From an uncultured Clostridia bacterium (GTDB taxonomy: Bacteria; Bacillota; Clostridia; TANB77; CAG-508), in the NCBI GenBank assembly GCA_947630255.1, contig CANRGU010000060.1, positions 1 through 7,477 on the forward strand: a DNA stretch of 7,477 bases, written 5' to 3'. Of this stretch, positions 1-5,842 are shown in pieces. Numbering within the stretch: position 1 is the stretch's first letter; every line of letters starts with the position of its first letter. The notes below the pieces were generated by a model that saw nothing but the letters and a program-made list of their open reading frames with translations, ran no database searches and was not told the origin of the DNA. Both the position numbers and the translations under genes were made by a program.

Positions 1-1019
1 AGAATCTTTGCAATTTCATTTGTTCCAACAGCATATTTTTCAAATTCGCATACTCCTAGTGGTCCATTCCATACAATAGTTTTTGCTGTTTTTACTGCTT
101 CTTTGAATTTTTCTATTGATTTTGGTCCGATATCTAACCCCATATATCCATCTGGGATTTCATCAGATGCAACTACCATATATTCATTTTCATTTGAATA
201 TTCTGTTGTTATTTTATTATCGACTGGCAATAATAACTGTACTCCTTTTCCTTTAGCTTTTTCTAAAAGACTTTTTGCTAAATCTAATTTATCTTCTTCG
301 CATATTGATGTACCTATATTTAATCCTTGTGCTTTAAAGAATGTGTAACTCATTCCACCACCTATTATTAATGTATCTACTTTGTCAATTAAGTTTTCAA
401 TAACTCCAATTTTGTCAGATACTTTTGCTCCACCTAAAATTGCAACAAATGGTCTTTTAGGATTTTCTAATGCTCCTCCTAAAAACTCAAGTTCTTTTTC
501 AATTAAGAATCCAGATACAGCTGGCAAATAATCTGCAACTCCTGCTGTTGAACTATGTGCTCTATGTGCTGTTCCAAAAGCGTCATTTACATATATTTCT
601 GCAAAACTTGCAAGTGCTTTTGAAAATTCTGGATCATTTTTTTCTTCTTCACTATGAAATCTAACATTTTCAAGAAGGATAGCTTCTCCCTCTTTTATAT
701 TTGCTACAAGTGCTTTTGCATCATCACCTATAACATCTTTTGCAAGTTTTACTTCTTTACCTAATAATTTAGATAATTCCTCTGCTACTGGTTTTAATGA
801 ATATTTATCATTAAATTCCCCTTTTGGTCTTCCTAAATGTGAACAAAGTATAACTTTAGCATTATTATCTAACAAATACTTAATTGTAGGTATAGCTGCT
901 CTTATTCTTCTGTTGTCAGTTATTTCTCCTGTGTCTTTATCTAGAGGTACATTAAAATCGCATCTAACTAATACCTTTTTACCTACTACATTAATGTCTC
1001 TTACAGTTTTCTTATTCAT
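1..1019 (-). CDS. pgk: Phosphoglycerate kinase, 3' end cut by window edge
   Basis: Phosphoglycerate kinase transfers the acyl phosphate of 1,3-bisphosphoglycerate to ADP, the first ATP-yielding step of lower glycolysis in the cytoplasm. I translated 339 residues from the ATG at 1019. Family motifs are in order: RCDFNVPLD at residues 19-27 and SHLGRPKG at 60-67 (substrate-binding N-domain), NDAFGTAHRAHSS at 145-157, and GGAKVSDK at 196-203 opening the nucleotide-binding C-domain. Bacterial family members are near 395 residues, so roughly 55-60 are lost at the left edge, including the glycine-rich nucleotide loop. The start is set by AGGAG at 1026-1030, six bases upstream of the ATG. It lies 143 bases downstream of gap with no clear promoter between, so cotranscription with gap is likely. 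Identity is secure. Confidence 0.96.
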   Translation of the reverse strand, partial: MNKKTVRDINVVGKKVLVRCDFNVPLDKDTGEITDNRRIRAAIPTIKYLLDNNAKVILCSHLGRPKGEFNDKYSLKPVAEELSKLLGKEVKLAKDVIGDDAKALVANIKEGEAILLENVRFHSEEEKNDPEFSKALASFAEIYVNDAFGTAHRAHSSTAGVADYLPAVSGFLIEKELEFLGGALENPKRPFVAILGGAKVSDKIGVIENLIDKVDTLIIGGGMSYTFFKAQGLNIGTSICEEDKLDLAKSLLEKAKGKGVQLLLPVDNKITTEYSNENEYMVVASDEIPDGYMGLDIGPKSIEKFKEAVKTAKTIVWNGPLGVCEFEKYAVGTNEIAKI

Positions 1020-1075
1020 AAAATTCTCCTCTCGTGCACTTTTATTGATTTATTTCAATTTTTTACTAAATATTG

Positions 1076-1154
1076 AAGTGTGATGTTTGAAGTGTGAGGC
1101 GTGTACTATTTAGTTTATTCAAATTTCACACTTCCCACTTCTTACTTCACACTT
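1076..1154. repeat. Inverted heptanucleotide repeat element between gap and pgk
   Basis: Two arms of tandem 7-mers face each other. On the plus strand the left arm (1076-1103) holds four heptamers: AAGTGTG, ATGTTTG, AAGTGTG, AGGCGTG. The right arm (1127-1154) holds four in reverse complement: CACACTT, CCCACTT, CTTACTT, CACACTT. The 9-mer GAAGTGTGA occurs exactly at 1075-1083 and 1089-1097, and its complement at 1126-1134 and 1147-1155. In the gap-pgk transcript the arms could pair around a loop of about 23-28 bases. No T-tract follows, so a canonical terminator is unlikely. An mRNA processing or stability element, or a dispersed small repeat family, are alternatives. Confidence 0.8.
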
Positions 1155-1162
1155 CGTTTAAA

Positions 1163-2176
1163 TTATAATTCTGCAAAGTATTTTATTGTTCTTACCATTT
1201 GACTTGTGTAAGAATTTTCATTATCATACCATGCAACTACTTGAACTTGATATAATCCATCAGATATTTTTGTTACCATTGTTTGTGTTGCATCAAATAA
1301 TGATCCACAAGTAATTCCTATTATATCAGAAGATACTAATAATTCTTCTGTATATCCGAAAGACTGACTAGACTGTTTTTTCATTGCCTCATTTATTTTT
1401 TCTGGAGTTATATCTTCTCCTTTAACAACTGCTACTAATATTGTTGTTGAACCTGTTGGAACTGGAACTCTTTGTGCAGATCCTATTAATTTTCCATTTA
1501 ATTCTGGAATAACTAATCCTATTGCTTTTGCAGCTCCTGTAGAATTAGGAACAATATTTACTGCAGCAGCTCTTGCTCTTCTTAAATCTCCTTTTCTATG
1601 TGGACCATCTAATAACATTTGGTCCCCTGTATATGCGTGAACTGTTGTCATTATTCCTGACTGTATTGGTGCATAATCATTTAATGCTTTTGCCATAGGT
1701 GCTAAACAATTTGTTGTACATGATGCTGCTGATATTATTTTATCTTCTGAAGTTAATACATTTTCATTAACTCCAAATACTACTGTTTTTAAATCTTTTC
1801 CTGCTGGTGCTGATATTACTACTTTTTTTGCTCCTGCTCTTATGTGAGCTTCTGCTTTTTCTTTTGTTGTGTAGAATCCTGTACATTCTAATACAACATC
1901 TACACCTATTTTACCCCATGGTAAATTTTCTGCATCTTTCTCTGCATAAATTTTTATTGTTTTTCCATCTACTGTAATTGAGTCTTCTCCAGCAAATACT
2001 GTATCTGCTTTGTCGTATCTTTTTTGTGCTGAATCGTATTTCAACAAATGTGCTAACATACTTGGGCTTGTTAAATCATTTATTGCAACAATTTCATACC
2101 CCTCCGTTCCAAACATTTGTCTAAATGCTAGACGTCCTATACGTCCGAAACCATTAATAGCTACTTTTACTGACAT
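1163..2176 (-). CDS. gap: Glyceraldehyde-3-phosphate dehydrogenase, type I
   Basis: This enzyme oxidises glyceraldehyde 3-phosphate to 1,3-bisphosphoglycerate with NAD and phosphate, feeding the product to Pgk encoded next. The 337-residue product matches the usual family length. The N-terminal Rossmann motif INGFGRIGR is at 7-15. Asp34 in AINDLT is the position that normally favours NAD over NADP. The active site ASCTTN places the catalytic Cys at 153, and His180 in TVHAYTGDQ is the general base. The C-terminal WYDNENSY is also present. A longer in-frame start at 2269 exists, but it adds 31 residues unlike the family and would sit inside the upstream terminator. The ATG at 2176 has GAAGGAG at 2187-2193 and begins the canonical MSVKVAINGFGRIG. 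It heads a probable gap-pgk operon. Confidence 0.97.
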   Translation of the reverse strand: MSVKVAINGFGRIGRLAFRQMFGTEGYEIVAINDLTSPSMLAHLLKYDSAQKRYDKADTVFAGEDSITVDGKTIKIYAEKDAENLPWGKIGVDVVLECTGFYTTKEKAEAHIRAGAKKVVISAPAGKDLKTVVFGVNENVLTSEDKIISAASCTTNCLAPMAKALNDYAPIQSGIMTTVHAYTGDQMLLDGPHRKGDLRRARAAAVNIVPNSTGAAKAIGLVIPELNGKLIGSAQRVPVPTGSTTILVAVVKGEDITPEKINEAMKKQSSQSFGYTEELLVSSDIIGITCGSLFDATQTMVTKISDGLYQVQVVAWYDNENSYTSQMVRTIKYFAEL

Positions 2177-2240
2177 AAAATATTCACTCCTTCTTGATGA
2201 TAAACATCCTCTAATATTTATATTATTCTCAACAAAATGT

Positions 2241-2269
2241 ATTCTATAACAAAAAAGAACACTTTGCAA
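2241..2269 (-). promoter_or_regulatory. Candidate sigma-A promoter for gap, overlapping a terminator
   Basis: Reading the minus strand, TTGCAA (2264-2269) and TAGAAT (2241-2246) are separated by exactly 17 bases. This would give a leader of roughly 55-60 bases before the gap start. The -35 box would lie in the loop and stem base of the terminator of the upstream gene. The -10 has one mismatch to TATAAT and the -35 has two to TTGACA. No better pair is visible in the short gap, so this is a moderate prediction. Confidence 0.45.
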
Positions 2270-2279
2270 GTGTTCTTTT
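2247..2279 (-). terminator. Rho-independent terminator of the 116-aa hypothetical gene
   Basis: A perfect 12-bp stem pairs 2253-2264 with 2268-2279 around the three-base loop TGC. In the minus-strand transcript it is followed by a run of T residues (2251-2256) and TTGTTA. It starts seven bases after the stop of the gene at 2287-2637 and separates that gene from gap. Confidence 0.9.
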
Positions 2280-2286
2280 ATATATT

Positions 2287-2637
2287 TTAAAATATTCTTT
2301 TACCTCTGAAAGTAATAGGTACTTCTGAAAGTGCTGCTTCTTTTAAAGATTTCCATGTAATTTCTTGATGTAAGAAGTCATTTATTTCATTCTCTATTTT
2401 TTGTTGATATGGTGTCAATTCTATTTTTACTTCATAGAATAATGCATTTCTTACTTTAGTCCAAAGGCTTGGTTTTTCTGGTAAATTTGTTTTAGCTCTA
2501 GATACTTTGAAATCAGAACCTTCTGTGCTACTAGTTGTTGTGTCATCTTCTCCTATCTTAAATTCTCTTGAAACATTTGATTTTTTTAATAAATCTGAAT
2601 TTTCTTCTACTGATTCATTACTTACTTGATTAAACAT
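2287..2637 (-). CDS. Hypothetical 116-aa protein, acidic/disordered N-half and two Trp-containing helices
   Basis: I do not recognise this family. Residues 1-55 are polar, rich in Ser, Thr, Glu and Asp, and probably disordered. Residues 57-116 look folded. Two similar segments sit there: one from Trp59 (WTKVRNALFYEVKIEL) and one from Trp95 (WKSLKEAALSEVPITF). They align without gaps on W, A, E-V and I, with a charged linker (YQQKIENEINDFLHQ) between them. The protein ends in the basic tail RGKRIF. There is no signal peptide or membrane segment, so it is probably cytoplasmic. The start is supported by a strong AAGGAGGA site at 2644-2651, six bases from the ATG. It has its own promoter (2717-2745) and terminator, so it is a single-gene unit and context does not reveal its role. 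The gene itself is convincing; the function is unknown. Confidence 0.88.
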   Translation of the reverse strand: MFNQVSNESVEENSDLLKKSNVSREFKIGEDDTTTSSTEGSDFKVSRAKTNLPEKPSLWTKVRNALFYEVKIELTPYQQKIENEINDFLHQEITWKSLKEAALSEVPITFRGKRIF

Positions 2638-2716
2638 TTTATATCCTCCTTATAACTTTGCACTTATCTTTTGTAAATTCACTTATACAAATAATTTACT
2701 TTAATCTTTACTTAAT

Positions 2717-2745
2717 TTTATACTACAAATAATTAATTAAATCAA
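2717..2745 (-). promoter_or_regulatory. Sigma-A type promoter for the 116-aa hypothetical gene
   Basis: On the minus strand, TTGATT (2740-2745) and TATAAA (2717-2722) are separated by 17 bases. Transcription would begin near 2710, leaving a leader of about 70 bases before the ATG at 2637. It sits just downstream of mtaB. I see no hairpin terminator for mtaB here, so read-through into this gene is possible. Confidence 0.7.
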
Positions 2746-2789
2746 TAGTTTTTTTGTTATATTTATATTACTTTTTTGTTACAATTTTG

Positions 2790-4091
2790 TTACGTTATTT
2801 TTCCAAATAATTCTAGGTCTTCACTGCTACTTATTTCTACGTTTTTAAATTTATTTTCCGTGTTTTTAGACTTTATATTTACAAGCATATAATTAGATGT
2901 ATGCCCTTTTGTATATTCTCCATCTTCTTGTTCAAATAAAACTTCTACAGTTTTTCCAATGTATTTATCTAAAAATTCTTTCTCATTTCTATTTGATAAC
3001 TCTATAAGTTTATGACTTCTTTTTTCTTTAATACTACTATCTACTTGATTAGGCATTATTGCTGCTCTTGTTCCTTTTCGTTGTGAGTATTTAAATATGT
3101 GCATTTTATAAAATTTTACTTTTTTTAAATATTCATATGTAGTATTAAACTCTTCTTCTGTTTCTCCTGGAAATCCAACTATTATATCTGTTGTAAGAGC
3201 CACTCTAGGGAAGGTATTTCTTAATCTTTCTACAACTAAATCGAAATCTTCTGTCGTGTATTTCCTATTCATTCTTTTTAATATTTGGTTGCATCCACTT
3301 TGAAGAGATAAATGAAAATGATCACATATTTTATCTACTTTTTTTAATCTTTTTACAAATTCATCTGTTATTATATTTGGTTCTAATGATCCAAGTCTTA
3401 TTCTTTTCAATCCCTCTATTTTGTTAATTTCTTCTAGTAAATCAATTAACCTTATATTGCTATCTTTAAAATCTATTCCATAAGATGCTATATGAATCCC
3501 TGTTATTACAACTTCTTGCAAGCCTTTTTTTACTATGCTTTTTATTTCGCTAACAATGCTTTCTAAATCTCTACTTCTTACCCTTCCTTTTGCATATGGA
3601 ATAATACAATATGAACAAAAATTATTGCAACCATCTTGTACTTTTATTACTGCTCTTGTTTTTTCTGTATATGTAATAGTTCCAAAATCTACAAATTCTT
3701 TTTGTTTATTAATATCGGTCATCATAATTTTTTTATCATGATTTTTTCTGTTAATTTTTTCTTCTACTATTTTAACTATATCATTTTTTTCAGTATTTCC
3801 AACTATTAAATCTATTTCTTCTATTGCTTCTAACTCTTTTGCTGCAACTTGAGCATAACATCCAGTTACAACAAGAAGAGATTCAGGATTTATTTGTTTT
3901 ACTCTTCTTATTATTTGCCTTGATTTTCTATCAGACATATTTGTAACTGTACATGTATTAATAATGTATATGTCTGATTTCTCTTCGAAGTTAACTATTT
4001 TGTAATTTTTTTCAATAAATTTTTCTATCATTGCATTAGTTTCATATTGATTTACTTTGCAACCTAATGTATAAAATGCTACTTTTTTCAT
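2790..4091 (-). CDS. mtaB: tRNA N6-threonylcarbamoyladenosine (t6A) methylthiotransferase, MiaB-like radical SAM enzyme
   Basis: MtaB converts t6A at position 37 of ANN-decoding tRNAs to ms2t6A using two [4Fe-4S] clusters and S-adenosylmethionine. Visible parts of the 433-residue product are three N-terminal cluster cysteines (Cys11 in LGCKVNQ, Cys47 in NTCTVT, Cys78 in TGCYAQ), the radical-SAM CX3CX2C motif at Cys155/159/162 (DGCNNFCSYC), and a C-terminal TRAM-like domain from about residue 370. LGCKVNQYET is typical of the MtaB branch rather than MiaB or RimO. I chose the ATG at 4091 because MKKVAFYTLGCK matches the family start and lies one base after the mreB stop. An upstream ATG at 4112 would add seven residues and overlap mreB. 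Only a weak GGGA precedes 4091, so translation probably depends on coupling to mreB. Confidence 0.93.
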   Translation of the reverse strand: MKKVAFYTLGCKVNQYETNAMIEKFIEKNYKIVNFEEKSDIYIINTCTVTNMSDRKSRQIIRRVKQINPESLLVVTGCYAQVAAKELEAIEEIDLIVGNTEKNDIVKIVEEKINRKNHDKKIMMTDINKQKEFVDFGTITYTEKTRAVIKVQDGCNNFCSYCIIPYAKGRVRSRDLESIVSEIKSIVKKGLQEVVITGIHIASYGIDFKDSNIRLIDLLEEINKIEGLKRIRLGSLEPNIITDEFVKRLKKVDKICDHFHLSLQSGCNQILKRMNRKYTTEDFDLVVERLRNTFPRVALTTDIIVGFPGETEEEFNTTYEYLKKVKFYKMHIFKYSQRKGTRAAIMPNQVDSSIKEKRSHKLIELSNRNEKEFLDKYIGKTVEVLFEQEDGEYTKGHTSNYMLVNIKSKNTENKFKNVEISSSEDLELFGKIT

Positions 4092-4092
4092 T

Positions 4093-5107
4093 TTATTTTC
4101 CCGTTCTTCCATCTAATGAATCTAAATTGTCTAATGCTTTACCTGTTCCTAAAGCTACACAACTTATAGCATCTTCTGCTATCATTACATTTATTCCTGT
4201 TTGTTCTTGTAATAGCTTGTCTAATCCGTCAACCAAGCATCCTCCACCTGTCATATATATACCTTTGTCACTAATATCTGCTGCAAGTTCTGGTGGTGTT
4301 CTCTCTAATGTAGAATGCACTGCATCTACTATCATCATAGCTGGTTCTATTAATGCTTCCAACATTTCACTTGATTTTATTGTTAGAGTTTTAGGAAGAC
4401 CTGTGCTTAAATCTCTTCCTCTAATGTCCATTTCTGTATCTTGTATTTTTGGATATACACAACCAATATTTACTTTTAGGTCTTCTGCTGTTCTTTCTCC
4501 TATCATTACATTATGTTTTTTCTTTATATATTTTACTATTGCCTCATCAAATTTATCTCCAGCCACTTTTATAGATGTACTTACAACTGACCCTCCAAGA
4601 GATATAACTGCAATGTCTGATGTTCCTCCACCTATATCTACAACCATGTTACCACATGCCCTTGATATATCAATTCCAGCTCCTATTGCTGCTGCAATAG
4701 GTTCTTCAATTAAATATACTCTTCTTGCTCCAGCTTGTGATGCTGCATCTATTACTGCCTTTTTTTCAACTTCTGTAACTTGTGATGGAATACATATCAT
4801 AATTCTCGGAGCAAATACAAATTTACCACATATTTTATTTATAAAATACTTAAGCATTTTTTCTGTTACTGTATAGTCTGATATAACTCCATCTTTTAGA
4901 GGTCTGGTTGCAACAATATTGCCTGGGGTTCTTCCAAGCATTCTTCTTGCTTCTCCACCTACCGCAAGCACTTCATTAGTAAGATTATTTACTGCTACTA
5001 CTGAAGGCTCTCTTAGAACAATACCTTTACCTTTAACATATGCAATTACAGTTGCAGTTCCTAAATCAATCCCTATATCTTGTCCAAAACCGTCTAAAAC
5101 CGAACAT
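4093..5107 (-). CDS. mreB: Rod shape-determining protein MreB, start region frameshifted by a 10-bp duplication
   Basis: MreB is the bacterial actin homologue that forms membrane-attached filaments and guides lateral wall synthesis. From codon 6 onward the frame is clean: phosphate-1 loop DIGIDLGTAT, phosphate-2 loop VDIGGGTSDI, connecting motif EEPIAAAIGAG and adenosine motif GGGCLVDGLDK. The ending ALGTGKALDNLDSL is closer to MreB than to Mbl. The expected start, ATG TTC GGT TTT (5107), has an AAAGGA site nine bases upstream, but a tandem 10-mer (5083-5092 and 5093-5102) throws it out of frame and it stops after 13 codons. Removing one copy gives MFGFGQDIGIDLGT and a normal 334-residue protein. 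As written, the first in-frame start is GTG at 4971, which would lose about 42 residues including the first phosphate loop. It could be a real inactivation, a switchable allele, or an assembly artefact. Confidence 0.85.
5083..5102 (-). repeat. 10-bp imperfect tandem duplication at the mreB start
   Basis: On the minus strand CGGTTTTAGA (5093-5102) is directly followed by CGGTTTTGGA (5083-5092), with one mismatch. It begins six bases into the mreB reading frame. Ten bases is not a multiple of three, so the second copy breaks the frame between the ribosome site/ATG and the rest of the gene. Confidence 0.93.
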
Positions 5108-5152
5108 TATCATCTATCCTTTCTGATATATATTCTTATTATTTACAGAAAT

Positions 5153-5181
5153 ATTACATTTATGTTGCAATTATATTACAA
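5153..5181 (-). promoter_or_regulatory. Possible promoter for mreB-mtaB
   Basis: On the minus strand, TTGTAA (5176-5181) and TGTAAT (5153-5158) are 17 bases apart, about 46 bases before the expected mreB ATG. Both boxes are imperfect and the region is very AT-rich, so other pairings are possible. Some mreB promoter is expected here because a terminator closes the upstream gene at 5193-5229. Confidence 0.4.
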
Positions 5182-5229
5182 AACAAATAAAATAGCAAAT
5201 GTTTTTTATATTTTTTTAAACATTTGCTA
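5181..5229 (-). terminator. Rho-independent terminator of the FxLYD-like membrane protein gene
   Basis: A perfect 12-bp stem pairs 5193-5204 with 5218-5229 around a 13-base A/T loop. In the minus-strand transcript it is followed by TTTTATTTGTTTTG. It lies about 30 bases after the stop at 5262 and separates that gene from mreB. Confidence 0.85.
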
Positions 5230-5261
5230 CTTAGTATTGCTTTTATTTGAATTCATTTAAG

Positions 5262-5753
5262 TTACGGTAGTACTGTATATAAAACTAAAAATCCTGCTAT
5301 AGGTAAAGCGATTTTAAGGTCATCATCTTCAATATCGCTAAAGAAATTATAAATCTCATCATCTGTTTTTTCATTTGTAAGTCCAAGTACTATTTTACCT
5401 ACATTATTATATCTATAATTAATATTGAAATTTATTGTTTCTTTAGGATAAAAATTTTTTATTTCTCGGTATTCACTTCCTAAATATATTTCATTTTTAT
5501 CATACAAATTAATTTTTACATATTTTAATGGAATAATGTCTTCTGTATCGTTAGTTACTGTTCCTTTTATATATCCATGAGTATTTGCAGATTTGCTTTC
5601 AGTTACCGTTACAATTGGAGATTTTCCTATTATTTCATAATTTGCCATCTCTTCAAAATTTTCTCTCATTGCTAAACTTGTTAACCCACCTATTATTGCA
5701 AACATTACTATGAATAGTAAAAAATATTTCCAGAACTTTTTTAGCGTTCCCAT
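5262..5753 (-). CDS. Small membrane protein with FxLYD-like domain, function unknown
   Basis: The 163-residue product has a short basic N-terminus, then a hydrophobic segment at about residues 10-29, which could be an uncleaved anchor or signal. A soluble beta-rich region spans about 40-130. A second hydrophobic stretch (147-162) lies at the extreme C-terminus. The middle part carries GTVTNDT at 64-70 followed by VKINLYDKN at 79-87. This is the pattern of FxLYD-type domains, which are usually outside the membrane and of unknown binding role. There is no lipobox. The start has AGGAG at 5760-5764, six bases before the ATG. A consensus promoter (5785-5813) and a terminator (5193-5229) make it a single-gene unit just upstream of mreB, so an envelope role is plausible but unproven. 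Confidence 0.82.
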   Translation of the reverse strand: MGTLKKFWKYFLLFIVMFAIIGGLTSLAMRENFEEMANYEIIGKSPIVTVTESKSANTHGYIKGTVTNDTEDIIPLKYVKINLYDKNEIYLGSEYREIKNFYPKETINFNINYRYNNVGKIVLGLTNEKTDDEIYNFFSDIEDDDLKIALPIAGFLVLYTVLP

Positions 5754-5784
5754 TTTTTTCTCCTTTTTTAACTAATCTTTAATA

Positions 5785-5813
5785 ATTATACTATATTTAT
5801 GCGATTTTGTAAA
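5785..5813 (-). promoter_or_regulatory. Strong sigma-A promoter for the FxLYD-like gene
   Basis: On the minus strand, TTTACA (5808-5813) and a perfect TATAAT (5785-5790) are separated by exactly 17 bases. The leader is only about 25 bases before the ATG at 5753. The -35 box falls inside the T-rich tail of the upstream terminator (5816-5842), so terminator and promoter are packed together. Confidence 0.85.
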
Positions 5814-5842
5814 GTAAAAGAGAGTGTTAGTCACTCTCTTTT
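5808..5842 (-). terminator. Terminator overlapping the end of the four-repeat gene
   Basis: A perfect 11-bp stem pairs 5816-5826 with 5832-5842 around a five-base loop (5827-5831). On the minus strand it is followed by TTTTACTTTAC. The upstream arm encodes the last residues (RKES) of the gene at 5827-6594, and the stop codon TAA (5827-5829) lies in the loop. Confidence 0.85.

Noticed and set aside
103..664. Two plus-strand open frames opposite pgk
   Set aside because: They are antisense shadows of a clearly recognised pgk gene, with no ribosome sites or conserved features.
2177..2269. 31-residue N-terminal extension of GapDH
   Set aside because: The extension lies across a terminator hairpin and a probable promoter, resembles no family sequence, and a strong ribosome site precedes the canonical start at 2176.
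4067..4876. 269-codon open frame on the plus strand
   Set aside because: It lies entirely opposite mreB, whose motifs are unmistakable, and its translation is low-complexity Ser/Ile/Pro-rich antisense sequence with no family features.
4093..4971. Short MreB starting at GTG 4971
   Set aside because: It would lack the first strands and the phosphate-1 loop needed for nucleotide binding. The sequence upstream is clear MreB in the same frame, so this start is only a by-product of the frameshift.
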